Assembly: GCA_001766655.1 (NCBI GenBank)
Contig: MJCC01000038.1
Span: 1 to 14,234, forward strand
Reading direction: 5' to 3'
Source of the DNA: Phytomonas francai
Taxonomy: Eukaryota; Euglenozoa; Kinetoplastea; Trypanosomatida; Trypanosomatidae
Length of the DNA stretch: 14,234 nt
A program made the position numbers and the translations under genes. The notes beneath the pieces were generated by a model. The model saw only the letters and a program-made list of their open reading frames with translations, was not told the origin of the DNA and did not search any database. Below, one piece after another: positions 7,029 through 14,234 of the stretch (position 1 is its first letter; each line of letters begins with the position of its first letter).

Positions 7029-10013
7029 TTAGTCACTCGAAGTTTCATATGCGTGCAGCTGTCCTTGCCGTACGTACAGAAGCTGGCACGAGGCTATGTT
7101 TGTGGGGTTGTAGTATTGTCCGTCCACTGTAAGAAGAGTGGCCACCGCCACCGCTACCACATCATCGTCTACGTCCTCTACACTTTCACACTCTTGATCA
7201 ATGTCTTTTCCGCTCTTTAATTCTCTGAACCATGGACGAGAGGGTGGCACTTCTAGCTCAATCGTGTATAAATTCTGTTCCAATGCATTCTTGCTCATGT
7301 TCGGCATGTAGTTCACTTGGCGGCATATAGGACACTTATCGAGTGCCTTGTGATCCACATCCGAGTCGAACCCCTCCTCTATTTCGTCTGAGCGTTCGCT
7401 TTCACTGCCAATATTTTCACTTTCCTCTTCTTTTTCTTGATAATGTTTTACACTCTGAATACAGTTCACATGAAACCAGTGACCACAGCGCGTGCGAAGA
7501 ACTGGCACAGGTGAAAGCAGGGTTTCAAGGCACACTGGGCACAACTTTTCCTCACTCTCACCTTTTTCCTCTTCCTCGCATTCTCCCTGCTTTAAGTTAG
7601 AGCCGGTTGTTGCTGCGGCTGTATTCGCTCTAGTTCGGAGCAGAGACAGTGTGTTGGACATGACGCGGCAGTCCCGAGACCAGTCCCAGGGGGGTACTGG
7701 AATCGCTGCGATTCGCTCACTAGTTAGGGTAAAAGAGCCCTCTACACCAGGGGTTGGGTAGTCTGGCCTCGCAGACATGTCGCTGGTGGCTTGCAACTCG
7801 TGGTACGGAAAGGCCGTGCGCATGGCCTCGAGTTGGTGTTTCTTCACAAGCCACGCTACAGGATACACTCCGTAGGGTGTGACTCCAATTTTCATGGTCA
7901 CAATGAAGCCTTTCGCTATTCCCTTTGAGTGTTCCCTGTACACATTCTCCTTTGCTTGGTCTTGACACAAATCTGTGCTGTGAGCTCCCGTTGCATGCTC
8001 ACCTGACATAGACCTCGTCGATAGAGACCAGACCACCGCCCCAGAATGTTGGCCATGCGCGAAGGGTTGATTCAGCCGTGGATCGGGATGCAAAGCACGG
8101 GCCACACGTTCGAACGCAGCCTTATAGAGAAACATCGCACACGGCAAACAGACATCGTAGCCACACTTTTTTGGACGGAAGCAGAGCAAGTTTCGCGTGC
8201 TGGAGTCCGTGATGGCCTGAAAGCCGACCTGAATACCTTTTCGGGAGCACATGTCGCACGTATATTCATTATCTAGTCCAAAAATAAAAGGAAGGGGATT
8301 ACAAAACTCGTTGCGGATGATGCATGTGCCATGCAAGATTGTGAGCTGGCCAAGCCGTGATAGGTGCTCTGAGGACACGGCGAGATCGTTCTGACAGAAC
8401 TTCATTGACATTGGTAATGGTATATCGGATGTTGGATCACTATCATCTGCAGATGAGACAGGGTGAGTCTCTTCGTCGCCATCTGATGGTTCTGTAAGAT
8501 TGGCATAGGTGAGTTTAAGAAAAAGCTTAACTTCATCGTCGTCACAGTACGGTGTAAGACGGATAAGCCTGCGAAAAAGCCCCCCCCCCCCCTTGTTGTG
8601 TCTCACCTCGCACGGATAGAGCAAAGCTTCAGCTTTCTTGATAAGATCGAGGGTAGGCACTTCGGGCTTACGATCCCTACCACTTCGGATGGCAGTGACC
8701 CTCTCCTCCGTTGCTATTCCTTTGTCCTCAGAGATGTCAGTCTCTTCTGCACTTGATTCTTCTCCACTTTCAGAACCTGATATCATCGTTAAGCTCTTTT
8801 TACGATGGATTGTATTTTCATCCTCTATGCTCTCTATCTCACGCAACCAAATTTTAAAAAACGCAGACCCTCTTGGGTTCCTACTGTTCATGAATTCTTC
8901 AAGTATACGTTGCATTTCACCGGAAGTATCCACTCGACTATTCGCAACGTTTACCACTGAGGAGAAAGACATTTCCTGAGCGAATACTGATGACTGTTGT
9001 GTGTGGGATGAAACCAGTATACACGGCTGCGTTTCACAAGTATGAGCAGTTGGCTCAGTCGCAATGTGTCTGTCATTGTCCGATTCCACATCATCCTGCC
9101 TTAAAGGAAACTGTTTGCTATACCTCAAGGGGATCAATAAGTATGTACACCATGCAGTAATAAATTTCGAAAATTGTGCACTTCGAGAGTTATGATACTC
9201 TATCAAAAGTTTACGCGGTCGAGCATTGAACTTTCGAAGATTGTTTACGTACCCCACAGTTTTCTTCACATGGAATTCTACTTGGGATTGAAATTCCTCT
9301 TGAGATAATACTGTAAGCGCAGCGAAATACATTGATGAAAAGTCGCAAATAACACTCTGAATGACATCCCGTTTTTGGTCTTCAAGCTGTCTGAGGTAAC
9401 CTACAACATCGGGGCTTTTACCCCTTCTAGAATCAGCTGAATCATCCCTGTTCATTTTCACACCCTCCTTTGTGTGTTCTCTTTCCAAGACATCTGATTT
9501 ACTATTAGCATTTCCACCTTCGAGATATTGTCTTGGGAGGCTGGTAGGTCTTTGGCTGCTTCCGTGCAACGCACCCGACGGCGCTTCCCCTTGATACGAA
9601 GCCTGTGAGGATGCCATCCTCAATCCTTTCCCGTATTTCCATGCAAGTTGATTGATAAACTTCTTCCTCCTCCTCCAAATGCAGTGCAAAGTGTGTGCGT
9701 GCGTCTTAAACAACATTTCGACATTGTCAAGAGATATTTTTGTGGCAATGGTGATGAAGAAGAGGAACCGCTGGGGCCTTTCTAGTTCATAGTAATTCGA
9801 TACGGCTTCTCCTTCTAGATCAAACAACTTTAGATTATCGTCCGAATGTATTCTAAGTAAGGGGAAATCCTTTACATAGGTTCTTGATTTATCATATTTG
9901 TCTCCACTGAATTTTGTAAGGCAGTGAGCAAAAACTCTGTAATAGATATCAAGATTCTGTTTACTAAATGATATAGAATTCACACGATCCAAAAATAGTT
10001 CAAAAAGGCTCAT
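7029..10013 (-). CDS. Large RING-H2 zinc-finger protein, probable E3 ubiquitin ligase
   Basis: The 994-residue protein ends in a RING-H2 domain with ligands C825, C828, C843, H845, H848, C851, C894 and C897. The 42-residue gap before the last CPIC pair is filled by a very acidic insert (about 860-887). RING-H2 domains recruit E2 enzymes, so a ubiquitin ligase role is likely but the substrate is unknown. A second zinc-binding site lies at 586-625: CDMC, then C611, then C617 and CGYDVCLPC, a spacing like ZZ or C1 fingers. The N-terminal half is not recognised. The frame is open back to 10157, beyond which it meets TAA codons at 10158-10163. I start at the ATG at 10013, the first in-frame ATG after a strong tract and AG at 10124-10125. 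A 13-G run encodes Gly475-478. Ends in TAA. Confidence 0.82.
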   Translation of the reverse strand: MSLFELFLDRVNSISFSKQNLDIYYRVFAHCLTKFSGDKYDKSRTYVKDFPLLRIHSDDNLKLFDLEGEAVSNYYELERPQRFLFFITIATKISLDNVEMLFKTHAHTLHCIWRRRKKFINQLAWKYGKGLRMASSQASYQGEAPSGALHGSSQRPTSLPRQYLEGGNANSKSDVLEREHTKEGVKMNRDDSADSRRGKSPDVVGYLRQLEDQKRDVIQSVICDFSSMYFAALTVLSQEEFQSQVEFHVKKTVGYVNNLRKFNARPRKLLIEYHNSRSAQFSKFITAWCTYLLIPLRYSKQFPLRQDDVESDNDRHIATEPTAHTCETQPCILVSSHTQQSSVFAQEMSFSSVVNVANSRVDTSGEMQRILEEFMNSRNPRGSAFFKIWLREIESIEDENTIHRKKSLTMISGSESGEESSAEETDISEDKGIATEERVTAIRSGRDRKPEVPTLDLIKKAEALLYPCEVRHNKGGGGLFRRLIRLTPYCDDDEVKLFLKLTYANLTEPSDGDEETHPVSSADDSDPTSDIPLPMSMKFCQNDLAVSSEHLSRLGQLTILHGTCIIRNEFCNPLPFIFGLDNEYTCDMCSRKGIQVGFQAITDSSTRNLLCFRPKKCGYDVCLPCAMFLYKAAFERVARALHPDPRLNQPFAHGQHSGAVVWSLSTRSMSGEHATGAHSTDLCQDQAKENVYREHSKGIAKGFIVTMKIGVTPYGVYPVAWLVKKHQLEAMRTAFPYHELQATSDMSARPDYPTPGVEGSFTLTSERIAAIPVPPWDWSRDCRVMSNTLSLLRTRANTAAATTGSNLKQGECEEEEKGESEEKLCPVCLETLLSPVPVLRTRCGHWFHVNCIQSVKHYQEKEEESENIGSESERSDEIEEGFDSDVDHKALDKCPICRQVNYMPNMSKNALEQNLYTIELEVPPSRPWFRELKSGKDIDQECESVEDVDDDVVAVAVATLLTVDGQYYNPTNIASCQLLYVRQGQLHAYETSSD

Positions 10014-10150
10014 ACTGTGGTATATTTGATGTTGTGGTGCATTTATCCTAATTTTCCTTGCAATGGCTCGTAAAGACGCAATAACTATAAAGCGGGATGT
10101 ATTAGCAATACTTTTGCTTGTCTCTAAAAAAAGCACCACAGAGAGAGAGG
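10014..10150 (-). promoter_or_regulatory. Trans-splice acceptor and leader of the RING gene, with a small upstream frame
   Basis: The minus strand reads a CT repeat and then seven T (10150-10127), followed by TAG at 10126-10124, a strong acceptor. The resulting leader is 110 nt. It contains one ATG at 10042, out of frame, that runs ten codons to a TGA overlapping the main ATG as ATGA (10013-10010). A weaker tract and AG further upstream (10265-10208) could produce a longer leader. Confidence 0.55.
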
Positions 10151-11567
10151 CATTCAATTATTATTCGGGTTTTTACTCGTTATACATCGCAGGTAGTTCA
10201 TGTAAACTAGTCAGATTGAATAAAATTTCAATAGGAAATCGTGTTTAGATAACACGAAAAAAAAAGATGATTTGAAACTAGGTGTCTGTAAATTCGAAGA
10301 AAACGTAAAATTCACATGCTTAATAAAAGTTACCTTCTCATGCCAAAACCTGAGATATCACCGTTGCAAATGATTAGTAAAAATGGAAAATATCAGTTGC
10401 ACAAAACTGGTAGCTATCTGAAATAATAATAAAAACATTTAGTCAGTGTGTCACATACAACGAAGCTCTTTCGAAATAAATATATATTATTGAGCAAGTT
10501 AAAATGCAGGATTGAGTTAGTGGGAAAAAAATACAGTAAATAAGAAAGCAATAATTATAATAATAAATAAAACTCGCAAGCCATATATTCTATTCATTAA
10601 AGAAAAGGTAAGAAGATGAAAGTACATTCGGAACCGACAGGAGTGATAAATACAGTATTAAACGGGTTCGCTTTTTACTATGCTAAATGAAGATGAGTGC
10701 TATTCTAACAACAAGCTGTAGATAAATAATGCAAGTATAAGCAACTAGCAGACCCAAAACACACCAAGAAGAGATCTGAAGAACTGGTATGTAATTGAAG
10801 AAGACAAAACTCATTTGTTTCTTCTTATAAGGGTAAAGTCCTATCGGAAAATAGCTTACTCCGTTGCCCTTCTATAGAGACTTTCCATATGTTTAAGTGA
10901 AAAATGTACGAGATTAAAGTTAGTATCGTCGTAAGAATCTCTCTCATCTACAAAGGGAGAAGTTCAACTATGGAAGGCCGCCCGTGCGCACAAATATAGT
11001 ATTCACGCACACGGGATATGTTTCGTACTAGTTGCCATACTGGTTATTAAATATAATGTCATCAAAGATAATACTCGTCCGAGAGAAACACGTTACGAAA
11101 ACACCAATATCAATGAAGGAATAATTATATAATAAAAGAAAAGGGCTGCAAAGTCAACCCCCTTCTTACTCATGCAAGGGATAAAAAAAATACATATATG
11201 AATCGCACCCCACTGCTTCAATCGGAAAATATTTCCCCATCCCGTCACATTGGTGAGTTGCGTTATCGGTGGTGACAAAACTCGAGGAAGCAAAATTCCC
11301 CCATGCGTAACCAGACGGCGCAGGAACCTGGAAGTGTCCGTGGGGTCTGTCTGTGTAGGAGCACCAGCCATATGAATTGTCTCAACGATTGCTTACTATG
11401 ACTTTGTTGGAAGAAGCAACATCCCGGTGGGGCCTTAAGCCAGAGAAAGGCAGAAGCAGGCAAGGAGGTTGAAAAGCGTAGGCGAGGGTAGTGGGGGTGG
11501 AAGGAGCGGCCCCCCTCCCTGAGCCGGGTTCTCTATCCTTTTTGTGAGACTTAAGGGAAGGTGTCAC
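10151..11567. other. Divergent strand-switch region, left part
   Basis: This lies between the start of the minus-strand protein array and the plus-strand tRNAs. It is AT-rich up to about 11.2 kb and becomes GC-richer at 11.4-11.56 kb just before tRNA-Ala. I see no credible protein frame; short minus-strand frames at 11093-11657 overlap each other and a tRNA. A hairpin with arms CCCGTGCGC (10981-10989) and GCACACGGG (11007-11015) is present. In kinetoplastids such divergent regions commonly host polymerase II initiation, with no conserved core promoter to point to. Confidence 0.6.
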
Positions 11568-11640
11568 GGGGATGTAGCTCAGATGGTAGAGCGACCGCTT
11601 AGCATGCGGTAGGTATTGGGATCGATACCCAACTTCTCCA
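11568..11640 (+). tRNA. tRNA-Ala(AGC)
   Basis: A 73-nt cloverleaf starts GGGGATG and ends CTTCTCC plus discriminator A. The anticodon arm is ACCGC/GCGGT with loop TTAGCAT, so the anticodon is AGC (Ala, A34 probably modified to inosine). The G3-U70 wobble pair, the main alanine identity element, is present. The T arm is TTGGG/CCCAA. Pair 6-67 is a T-T mismatch, slightly unusual. A T run at 11642-11645 follows as the polymerase III terminator. Confidence 0.95.
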
Positions 11641-11695
11641 CTTTTATTTGTGACCATTTTTAGTAACGATAGATTCGGTGCGTAGCCATTACCAG

Positions 11696-11767
11696 TTCTC
11701 GGTAGTATAGCGGTCAGTATACCCGCCTGTCACGCGGGTGACCCGGGTTCGATTCCCGGCCGGGAAG
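11696..11767 (+). tRNA. tRNA-Asp(GTC)
   Basis: A 72-nt cloverleaf has acceptor stem TTCTCGG/CCGGGAA with discriminator G. The anticodon arm is CCCGC/GCGGG with loop CTGTCAC, anticodon GTC. The B box GGTTCGATTCC is canonical. Five T at 11768-11772 immediately follow as the terminator. It is 55 nt downstream of tRNA-Ala on the same strand. Confidence 0.97.
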
Positions 11768-11803
11768 TTTTTCGCAAAATCTTTGACCGTAGTGGGTGGA
11801 TGG

Positions 11804-11997
11804 GTGAAAAGGTCGCAAACGGAAGGGTTCGAACCTTCGCGTGAGTTCACACCCGCTTAGCAGGCGGGCGCCTTAACCACTCGGCCACGTTTGCACTGGC
11901 GGCCCGCGAAAATTTATCCTAAAGCTGAAAAAAACTTTACCCACAAGCACTCCAACAAAACCTCCGTTTTTGCGCCATTGCGACACGACGCAGGTTC
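11804..11997. repeat. Direct repeat, right copy (tRNA-Ser plus 5' flank)
   Basis: Same unit as bases 1-193, in the same orientation. The match begins at GTGAAAAGGTCGC and ends at GACGCAGGTTC. Differences cluster just upstream of the tRNA (about 11898-11917). On the left the sequence before 11804 is the spacer after tRNA-Asp. On the right the copy continues as GGTTCGAA, a B-box-like octamer that the left copy lacks because its match stops inside it. Confidence 0.93.
11814..11894 (-). tRNA. tRNA-Ser(GCT), second copy
   Basis: Base-for-base the same 81-nt tRNA as at 11-91: GCAAACG acceptor, long variable arm, anticodon GCT, intact A and B boxes. Four T on the minus strand at 11810-11807 can terminate it. 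It converges with tRNA-Asp, 46 bp away, so the three tRNAs form a tight cluster in the divergent strand-switch region. Confidence 0.97.
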
Positions 11998-12008
11998 GAA
12001 CAGCTTCC

Positions 12009-12119
12009 CAATTTAGTTTTGGTCTAATAAGTCAACCATTTATATTGTCATTAAAAAAGCTTCAATCCGGATGTTTTTTATAACGATCTAAGATTCTACT
12101 CGGAAGGAGTTACTTGAAG
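12009..12119 (-). repeat. Diverged inverted repeat B, right copy
   Basis: The reverse complement of this stretch aligns with 218-334. The longest shared block is AGACCAAAACTAAA at one end, with CGGATTGAA and GTAGAAT further along. It begins about 12 bp beyond the end of the tRNA-Ser repeat, in the opposite orientation to the left copy. It is more diverged than the tRNA repeat, so either it evolves faster or it is older. Confidence 0.8.
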
Positions 12120-12938
12120 GGCTTACATGTTTACAAAATGCAAGAAGTAAGGAGGCTTTGCAGAATATATGGGCAACTTTAACGTAATAATATAATTCAC
12201 TAAATATTCCTTTTCCAGTTATTTATCATGAATTATAGTTAATTTAAGGTATAGTTTTTTTATTGATTGTATTTATATAATGAAAATTTAAATGTTTCAA
12301 CATAAGCGCAACTATTTCATTGAAAGCACTCCTGATTTAGGGTTATTCACAACACTTAAAGAAGGAATTGAAAAAGTATAAATTTGTATGATTTTACTCC
12401 TAGGTCCAATAGGTTTACCTATCACCAGCATGTGGAAATTCTTTGGCTTTAAACCACTTTCTTGGACCTGGAACTTTTTGTTACTACCAAGACAATTGTG
12501 TCAAACAAAGAGTTCCATGGAATGTAGATAATGAATTGACACCAATTCAGTGGATCCTATTAACAATTTTCACATTTTCCTTTTGGTAGAGCAAAAAAAA
12601 AATGTTATTCATTCACCAGGCTCTCAATATACATATAAATTTTTCTATTCAGTACTGCGCTGGCGTCACAAGAATGTGCACAATAGTAGCTAGGAAATAC
12701 CATCTATAAAAAAAATGAAGCGTGGTATGTCAAACAGAAACATATAGCTGAACACTTTTGTAGAAAAATAAGTCAGGTGAATAGTGCCATTTCTCTAGTG
12801 CCGTGAAGCACAAGTTCTAAATGAACTAAACATTCACTCTCCTCCCATCTCTCAACAAAAACGAATTATCAGAGCAGCTAGGTGAAAAAAAATATTAAAA
12901 GGTAAGCTACAACGGATTAAAAAATACATACTTGCATC

Positions 12939-12967
12939 ATTCCTTTTTAATTCTCACCTTTCACAAG
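12939..12967 (+). promoter_or_regulatory. Trans-splice acceptor of the coiled-coil gene
   Basis: A pyrimidine-rich tract (CATTCCTTTTTAATTCTCACC and following bases) ends at an AG at 12966-12967. The next ATG on the plus strand is 13049, giving a leader of about 81 nt with no upstream ATG. Later AGs (for example 13041-13042) could be used instead. Confidence 0.5.
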
Positions 12968-13048
12968 TGCGAATTTCGCGTCTATATTAGTTGCAACGTC
13001 TGTAAGTGCTGAAAACAGCGATAGTGATATATACCTATATAGACTCCC

Positions 13049-14014
13049 ATGTCTGAGGCTCTTTTGACTCAGTGGAAAGATCGTGTTCTGGAAGCAGAGA
13101 CTGAAGTTGGTCTGATACAAGATGATATTAACGCGGTTCTTGAAGAACGAAAAGCCCTTAAACAATCCTCGCGCAAGCACTTGGAGATTGTAGAAAAAGA
13201 AAAAAAGGATCTTCTTAGGCGGCTTGAATCAGTAGAGGCGGAAGCTAAAGAGCTCAGCGCTGTTTGTGAAAGGACGCTTAGTGAAAAAGATGCGGTTGAG
13301 GCGGTCTACATCAAGACCCTTGATGAATATGAAAACATGCACTACCTGGTGCGCAGGATCAAGGACAAAGAGGAGCAGCTCAGCTCACGTGAAGATTTGG
13401 AAGCACGGCTCCAGCGTGAGTCCCTCGCTTGGGCTGAAGAGGAGCATGCAATGCGGAACAAGCTAAACAACCTACAGCTGCAACTCAAACACCAGCGTAA
13501 GCACCAGCAGGCCGAGCAGTGTGAGCTTGAGGAACAGCTTGTGACTTTGGAAAAACGTCTGCAGCAGGGGCGGGCTGAACGCAGCAGTGGGCAGGCCGTA
13601 CCCGCACCGAATGCTGTCAAACCTACCAATGCAGGTACGAATGAGCGGTTTTTTACCGGCAACAGTATCGCACCAAGTCCTACCTATCCAGAACCCTCCG
13701 TGGCGCGTGCGCCGCCGCTCAAGTCCTGCCTTAAAGGGAAGGGTGGTGCTGCGCCGACATCGACGGCGGTCGCAGCCGGCGGTAAATCGAACACGTACCG
13801 CCACGAAACCTGCCCTGTACCAGCCTCAGCCCCTGTAAGCAGAGCCGCGTCGCAGTCCCTTCTGTATCACGCACATAACATCGGAACGGATCTGTCGGGC
13901 GCAGCCGTTCAGAAACAGCAGACGTCTCTGGATCAAGTTCGAGCGTACTCCTATTGTTCTGGAAAAGAGCGCTCACGTGGGCGTGACGTGCTTCAAGAAA
14001 AGACCAACAATTAA
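13049..14014 (+). CDS. Coiled-coil protein of unknown function, 321 aa
   Basis: Residues about 5-178 are a near-continuous heptad-rich coiled coil full of Glu, Lys, Leu and Gln, so the protein probably dimerises or joins a cytoskeletal or scaffold assembly. Residues about 180-321 are low-complexity, rich in Ala, Pro, Ser, Thr and Gly, and likely disordered. They include a short basic motif PPLKSCLKGKG (222-232) that could be a docking peptide. No catalytic motif, signal peptide or membrane segment is visible. The start is the first ATG after the acceptor at 12966-12967. There are no in-frame stops and the gene ends in TAA. GC content of the second half is clearly higher than that of the flanks. 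It is the only plus-strand protein gene here and starts the rightward array. I do not recognise a named orthologue. Confidence 0.82.
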   Translation: MSEALLTQWKDRVLEAETEVGLIQDDINAVLEERKALKQSSRKHLEIVEKEKKDLLRRLESVEAEAKELSAVCERTLSEKDAVEAVYIKTLDEYENMHYLVRRIKDKEEQLSSREDLEARLQRESLAWAEEEHAMRNKLNNLQLQLKHQRKHQQAEQCELEEQLVTLEKRLQQGRAERSSGQAVPAPNAVKPTNAGTNERFFTGNSIAPSPTYPEPSVARAPPLKSCLKGKGGAAPTSTAVAAGGKSNTYRHETCPVPASAPVSRAASQSLLYHAHNIGTDLSGAAVQKQQTSLDQVRAYSYCSGKERSRGRDVLQEKTNN

Positions 14015-14234
14015 GAATAAAAACTGTTGCATCTGTGCTACCTACAGATCTTCCGGTATCCTAATAGATTTAGATTCAACTTGAATTCGTGCATACATAT
14101 TTTTTTATGATACAAATATAGAAAGAGAAAATAGATGACCACATATTGGGGAATGATTTCCATTGGCCAATAGAATTGCTTTAAGATTTTCTTCAGTGCC
14201 CTAAATACAATGCTCCTTTCTCTGTTTCAATATT
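14015..14234 (+). other. 3' flank of the coiled-coil gene
   Basis: AT-rich sequence after the TAA, cut off by the window edge. It is presumably 3' UTR; no acceptor tract for a following gene can be placed with confidence. Confidence 0.5.

Larger units (their letters stand above)
11998..13048. other. Divergent strand-switch region, right part
   Basis: About 1 kb of strongly AT-rich DNA lies between the tRNA cluster and the coiled-coil gene. It contains repeat B (12009-12119) and, near the end, the acceptor of the coiled-coil gene. The longest plus-strand frame (12387-12530, 47 codons) has no recognisable features. Reading it with stop reassignment still gives stops at close to the rate expected for such AT-rich DNA. 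Confidence 0.6.

Noticed and set aside
10158..10187. Extension of the RING protein to the ATG at 10187 with three TAA codons read as Glu
   Set aside because: Three stops in ten codons against none in the following thousand looks like untranslated leader; a strong acceptor lies downstream at 10124-10125.
11225..11270. Faint resemblance to part of 5S rRNA
   Set aside because: Only a few bases around CCCGTC agree; the 5S internal control region and helix partners are not present.
11093..11657. Overlapping minus-strand frames of 92, 66 and 91 codons
   Set aside because: They overlap each other, one runs through tRNA-Ala, and none has recognisable domains.
12387..13048. Stop-interrupted plus-strand frame that looks protein-like under the alternative code
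   Set aside because: About eleven stops in 220 codons is near the rate expected in such AT-rich DNA and far above the rate in the real genes here.
1..14234. CRISPR arrays, bacterial promoters and insertion sequences
   Set aside because: No regularly spaced repeats, transposase frames or terminal inverted repeats were seen, and the context is eukaryotic.

Overview
The window looks like nuclear DNA of a trypanosomatid (kinetoplastid) protist. The protein genes have no introns. Three of them lie head to tail on the minus strand and a fourth lies on the plus strand across a divergent gap. Each has a pyrimidine tract, then an AG, then the first ATG about 80-110 nt further on, which is the layout of spliced-leader trans-splicing. 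tRNA genes sit at the strand switch and at the end of the minus-strand array.

Layout, left to right: tRNA-Ser(GCT), minus (11-91); about 0.8 kb of AT-rich non-coding DNA; a VID27-family beta-propeller protein, minus (922-2565); a 934-codon unrecognised protein, minus (2811-5615); a 1.4 kb non-coding gap; a large RING-H2 protein, minus (7029-10013); a divergent strand-switch region (about 10.2-13.0 kb) with tRNA-Ala(AGC), tRNA-Asp(GTC) and a second tRNA-Ser(GCT); and a coiled-coil protein, plus (13049-14014). The minus-strand array would be transcribed leftwards and the coiled-coil gene rightwards from the same divergent region.

The most interesting feature is the gene at 2811-5615. Read normally it is three separate frames. 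All three lie in one register and are split only by a single TGA (5481-5483) and a single TAG (4989-4991). There is no frameshift and no processing signal at either break, and one trans-splice acceptor serves the whole length. All four protein genes end in TAA. This is what a nucleus with reassigned stop codons would show, as in Blastocrithidia, where UGA is Trp, UAG and UAA are Glu, and UAA still terminates. A pseudogene or a sequence error is the main alternative. The other three genes contain no in-frame stops, so the window alone does not prove a new code. Within the same protein, residues about 363-557 resemble a degenerate, probably non-phosphorylatable receiver (CheY-like) fold.

The two tRNA-Ser genes are part of a 193-bp direct repeat that includes about 100 bp of 5' flank. 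Just outside each copy lies a diverged ~110-bp segment in opposite orientation at the two sites. This points to an old duplication with a local inversion.
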